The notes beneath the pieces were generated by a model that searched no databases, was not told where the DNA came from, and was given only the letters and a program-made list of their open reading frames with translations. Shown in pieces: positions 61,075 to 64,000 of a DNA stretch of 64,000 nucleotides. Origin of the DNA: Nitrospira sp. (GTDB lineage: Bacteria > Nitrospirota > Nitrospiria > Nitrospirales > Nitrospiraceae); assembly GCA_024998595.1 (NCBI GenBank), contig JACOEK010000003.1:62001-126000 (forward strand), written 5' to 3'. How positions within the stretch are numbered: the first letter of the stretch is position 1; each line of letters opens with the position of its first letter. The position numbers were made by a program, and so were the translations under genes.

Positions 61075-61689
61075 CTACGGAACCATCACAACATCACCGC
61101 GCTGGAGCAGGATGTTTTGATCAAGCCCCGCTCCCTTCCGCACCTCCCCATATCGAAAGGGAAACGTCTGTTGTTGCCCCAAAGTCCGCCGAACGATTTT
61201 AATGTCGTTCTCGGCGGCGAAGGGAGTCAGCCCGCCGGCGAGACTTAGGGCCTGCAGGACATCAGTATAGTGCCCTACGAGATACTCTCCCGGCTTATTA
61301 ACCCGGCCCATCACATAAATCTTGTAACTCAGCATTTTGGTGAGCGCGACAGTGACGTTCACATTGGGGATATACTTGCCGAGACGTTTGGCGAGATCTG
61401 CGCGAAGGGTTTCAACGGTCCTTCCTTCGGCTGCCATATCACCCGCCAGCGGAAAGGAGATCATTCCGTCAGGACGGACGACAACTTCACGCGTGAGATG
61501 TTCGTCTTTCCACACGGAGATGAGCAGCACATCTTCCGGTCCAAGAAGATATCCCGGATCATCGACATTTTGCGCCGCGGGAGGAACCTCATGCACGTCA
61601 TACCATTGGCAACCTACTTGGTTGGATACAGCAAGTCCAACACAGAGTCCGAAGAGAATTCTATACGCGATTCGAACCAAACTAGGCAT
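61075..61689 (-). CDS. Polysaccharide export lipoprotein (Wza/EpsE type)
   Basis: 204 residues. Signal with a VGC lipobox (Cys 27 region), then the Poly_export domain (YLLGPEDVLLISVWKDEHLTREVVVRPDGMISFPLAGDMAAEGRTVETLRADLAKRLGKYI) and a SLBB domain (YKIYVMGRVNKPGEYLVGHYTDVLQALSLAGGLTPFA). Makes the outer-membrane channel for the exopolymer. Shorter than Wza itself (379 residues in E. coli), as in PEP-CTERM loci. Follows the TPR gene by 12 nt. Confidence 0.9.
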   Translation of the reverse strand: MPSLVRIAYRILFGLCVGLAVSNQVGCQWYDVHEVPPAAQNVDDPGYLLGPEDVLLISVWKDEHLTREVVVRPDGMISFPLAGDMAAEGRTVETLRADLAKRLGKYIPNVNVTVALTKMLSYKIYVMGRVNKPGEYLVGHYTDVLQALSLAGGLTPFAAENDIKIVRRTLGQQQTFPFRYGEVRKGAGLDQNILLQRGDVVMVP

Positions 61690-61701
61690 ACACGATGACT
61701 C

Positions 61702-64000
61702 CTATCCGCTCACTTGAGCGAGCAACTGTTCCGCCTCTCGGCGGCCTTGAAATATTTCAGCACTTTTCAATGCCTTACCCAAATAAAGTTTGGATTCGTG
61801 TTTCTTCCCCGTCCGATACAACGCAGTTCCGAAATGATAGTTAAGCACAGGACTGTCGGGTGCTTTGTTTATCGCTTCTTTGATAAGTCGCAAGGCGTCT
61901 TCCATATGTCCCATTTTCAGTCGGACCCATCCAACCGTGTCGAGGAACAACGGATGAGGCGCTTCCTTTTCAAAGTCTCGACTCAGCAGAAAGGCGCGCT
62001 CCAAATGGGGCGGATCTTGTTTGTAGTCAGCCAAGAGCGTGGCTAGATTGTTGGCCGACAGGAGATTGCGCGGATTGATTCGTAAGACAGTTTCATACGA
62101 TGCAATAGCCTCGTCGATCAACCCACGGTCGGCGAGCAATGACGCCAGCAGCATGTGCAATTCTTCGCTCGAAGGATTGGCAACCAAACCTTCCTGCACG
62201 ATCTTGATGGCCTGGTCAGGCTGTCGTTGCGCCTGCATCAAGCTTACCCAGTTGAGCCAAGGCGTCACCCAGGCTGGATTGATTTTCGTAGCCTGTCGAT
62301 AGTGTGCTGCGGCTGCGTCTCGTCGGCCGAGAATGGATGAGACCTCTCCCAATAGACCATACGCATAGGGGTGGGAAGGGTTGGTGCTTACGATGCTTTC
62401 CAGTCGCCGGCGGGCATGCTCCGCTTGTTTTTGCATGAGGTCAAGCCGAACGAGGGCCACAAGCGGATCTGCAACATTCGGGGCCATGGTTGCAGCCCGC
62501 TCAAAGGCGACGGAAGCTCTCGCATAGTCATTCCGGCTCTCGTGCAGGCGCCCCTCTGCCATAAAAAATGATGGACTGTCTCCCGTCGCTTGACGTAAAC
62601 GGTCAAGGACTGATTTGGCATGAACCCATTCACCGACCGCCAGATCTAAAAGGAATAAGCCTTCCAATGCCGGCAAGTAGGCAGGATTCATTTTGAGCAA
62701 GCCCAGGAGGCGCGCCCGTGCCTTGGGGCCATGCCCTGCTTGGGTCTCCAGTGTGGCCAATGCTAATCCCGGTTCTAAGGCACCTGGGTTGAGAGCCACC
62801 GCGCGCTCGAAACTTTCACGGGCAAGCTGGGCCTCTCTCGTCTGAATATAGGCCTGGCCCAGAAGGTGGTGGACGTGGGACAATTCTGGCTGGTCGCGCA
62901 ATACAGTCCGAAAGGCCTGTACTGCCTCTCTTCCGTTTTGCCCTAAGAGCGCAATCTTGCCTTGCAAGATTAATCCTTCGGCGGACCGCGGATTTTCTCC
63001 TAATACCGCAGCCAGCCGCTGCAGGGCCTCATCCTGCTTTCCTGCGGCGAAATCGAGTTGAGCGATTTTGACACTGGCGTCTAGGCCGGCTGGCTTCTTT
63101 TCGTATTCCTTAGCCATCGATGCATATACATTCCGGGCCGCAATCATATCCTTCTGATGCTCGTACAAGGCGCCCAATGCAAGCGGAATTTTGGTCGAGT
63201 ACGGCAGTCGTTCCATGGCCTGCCGAAATGCGGCTTCGGCGGATTCTTTTCCTCTTCGCAATCTTAAGAAATCAGCCAATGCCAGCCAGGTTTGCTCTTG
63301 GTCAGGAAGCGCCTGCAAGGCTTCGCGCAAGGTAGCTTCGGCACGGTCAAACTCATGGTGCTGGTCGTAAAACCGCGCGAGTTTCAACCGATGGTCGTAG
63401 ATGGTCGGTTCTTCTTGGACCATCTGACGCAACACCTGCTCCGTGGCGGGGTTGTCATGCGCTTGGTCTAAAATGGCCTTGAGGTTATTCAATAGATCCA
63501 AATGATGAGGATGTGAGCGGAGGGCCTGTTGCAAGATGGTTTTTGCTTCCTGTAAGCGCTGCTGATGGCCATAGAGGGTTGCTAACAGGATAGCCGTGTC
63601 CGGTTCATCAGGATGGCGCCGGTAGAGATCTTCAGCTCGTCCCACGGCTTGGGAAATTTTGTCTTGTTGGGCGAGCACGGCAATTTTCAGCGCCTCAGCC
63701 TGAGGATCTTGTGGAGTTTTTCTTTGCACTCTTTCCGCTATGCGCAGTACCTCGTCGGCGAGTTTGGCTTCCAAGTAATATTTCGCCAGCATGATGAGAG
63801 CGTCCCGGTGATCGGGATTGATATCCACCACTTGTTGGTAGTTGGCGACAGCATTACGCCAGTTCTTCTCCTTCTCTTCCACCTGGGCCACGAGGTAATA
63901 AGCCTCGGCATCCTTGGGATCAATCTTCAATACATTGCGAAGTGCGACACGGGCCTTCGGGAAGTTCCCCGCCTGGATATACTCCTGGGCTTTTGCACGG
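61702..64000 (-). CDS. TPR-repeat protein of the EPS locus (PrsT-like), 5' end beyond window
   Basis: At least 765 residues, all tetratricopeptide repeats of about 34 residues. The frame is open to the window edge: beyond an internal TTG the codons read RAKAQEYIQAGNFPKARVALRN and join the next repeat, so the real start is outside. It is the PEP-CTERM system TPR protein (PrsT) by length and place before the Wza-like gene; such proteins act as scaffolds in polymer export or protein sorting. Only the C-terminal part is visible. Confidence 0.85.
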   Translation of the reverse strand, partial: RAKAQEYIQAGNFPKARVALRNVLKIDPKDAEAYYLVAQVEEKEKNWRNAVANYQQVVDINPDHRDALIMLAKYYLEAKLADEVLRIAERVQRKTPQDPQAEALKIAVLAQQDKISQAVGRAEDLYRRHPDEPDTAILLATLYGHQQRLQEAKTILQQALRSHPHHLDLLNNLKAILDQAHDNPATEQVLRQMVQEEPTIYDHRLKLARFYDQHHEFDRAEATLREALQALPDQEQTWLALADFLRLRRGKESAEAAFRQAMERLPYSTKIPLALGALYEHQKDMIAARNVYASMAKEYEKKPAGLDASVKIAQLDFAAGKQDEALQRLAAVLGENPRSAEGLILQGKIALLGQNGREAVQAFRTVLRDQPELSHVHHLLGQAYIQTREAQLARESFERAVALNPGALEPGLALATLETQAGHGPKARARLLGLLKMNPAYLPALEGLFLLDLAVGEWVHAKSVLDRLRQATGDSPSFFMAEGRLHESRNDYARASVAFERAATMAPNVADPLVALVRLDLMQKQAEHARRRLESIVSTNPSHPYAYGLLGEVSSILGRRDAAAAHYRQATKINPAWVTPWLNWVSLMQAQRQPDQAIKIVQEGLVANPSSEELHMLLASLLADRGLIDEAIASYETVLRINPRNLLSANNLATLLADYKQDPPHLERAFLLSRDFEKEAPHPLFLDTVGWVRLKMGHMEDALRLIKEAINKAPDSPVLNYHFGTALYRTGKKHESKLYLGKALKSAEIFQGRREAEQLLAQVSG

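Noticed and set aside
1-64000. tRNA, rRNA, CRISPR, insertion sequence or prophage genes
   Set aside because: No cloverleaf-like gene ends, regular spaced repeats, transposase or integrase motifs were seen; a covariance-model scan could still reveal a small RNA.

Overview
The window looks like chromosomal DNA of a Gram-negative, Nitrospira-like bacterium (phylum Nitrospirota). This is inferred from the mixture of genes: an exosortase-type exopolysaccharide locus, TIGR02136-like phosphate-binding proteins, Slp and OprP-like outer-membrane proteins, TCA-cycle genes and moderately high GC. No rRNA, tRNA, CRISPR array, insertion sequence or prophage was seen. Species cannot be decided from the sequence alone.

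Region 1 (1-25.4 kb) is mostly housekeeping. A minus-strand run carries tsaD-hflX-nth-yicC-gmk-rpoZ-coaBC, a TPR protein, aroQ, efp, accB and the start of accC, many joined by 4-8 nt overlaps. Upstream of it lies clpC, divergent from nadK. Then come a ferredoxin-NADP-reductase-like flavoprotein, fumC, hsp20, gltA, RNase D coupled to a J-domain protein, a putative Na+/H+ antiporter and an ACT-domain malic enzyme, mixed with small unknown genes. These include a 29-residue single-pass membrane peptide behind a consensus-like promoter.

Region 2 (25.6-30.3 kb) holds a tiny secreted Lys/Glu-rich tandem-repeat protein with its own terminator, a 1,229-residue fusion of a YyaL-like thioredoxin/glycosidase-fold protein to an aldo/keto reductase, and a Pal-like lipoprotein.

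Region 3 (30.4-53.5 kb) is a large phosphate-starvation island. Eight intergenic sites share a T(A/T)AC(A) half-site repeated with an exact 11-bp period and point toward: a CBS-domain gene, three pstS-like genes, two porin genes, a PhoB-like regulator whose receiver is degenerate, and psiE. The third pstS begins pstSCAB-phoU-ppx. Next to it are SixA and CHAD genes, so transport, outer-membrane uptake, regulation and polyphosphate metabolism lie together. Porin 2 is followed by three overlapping lipoprotein genes (Slp family, a small one, and a coiled-coil one). The last is a paralogue of a lipoprotein that follows pstS1. Three orphan response regulators are present and no histidine kinase is visible.

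Region 4 (53.6-64.0 kb, minus strand) is an exopolysaccharide locus in the order typical of PEP-CTERM/XrtA systems: TPR protein (cut by the window end), Wza-like export lipoprotein, outer-membrane barrel, Wzz/GNVR chain-length protein, BY-kinase-like ATPase, ExeA-type AAA ATPase with TPRs, and a two-domain sugar oxidoreductase. The exosortase itself is not in the window.
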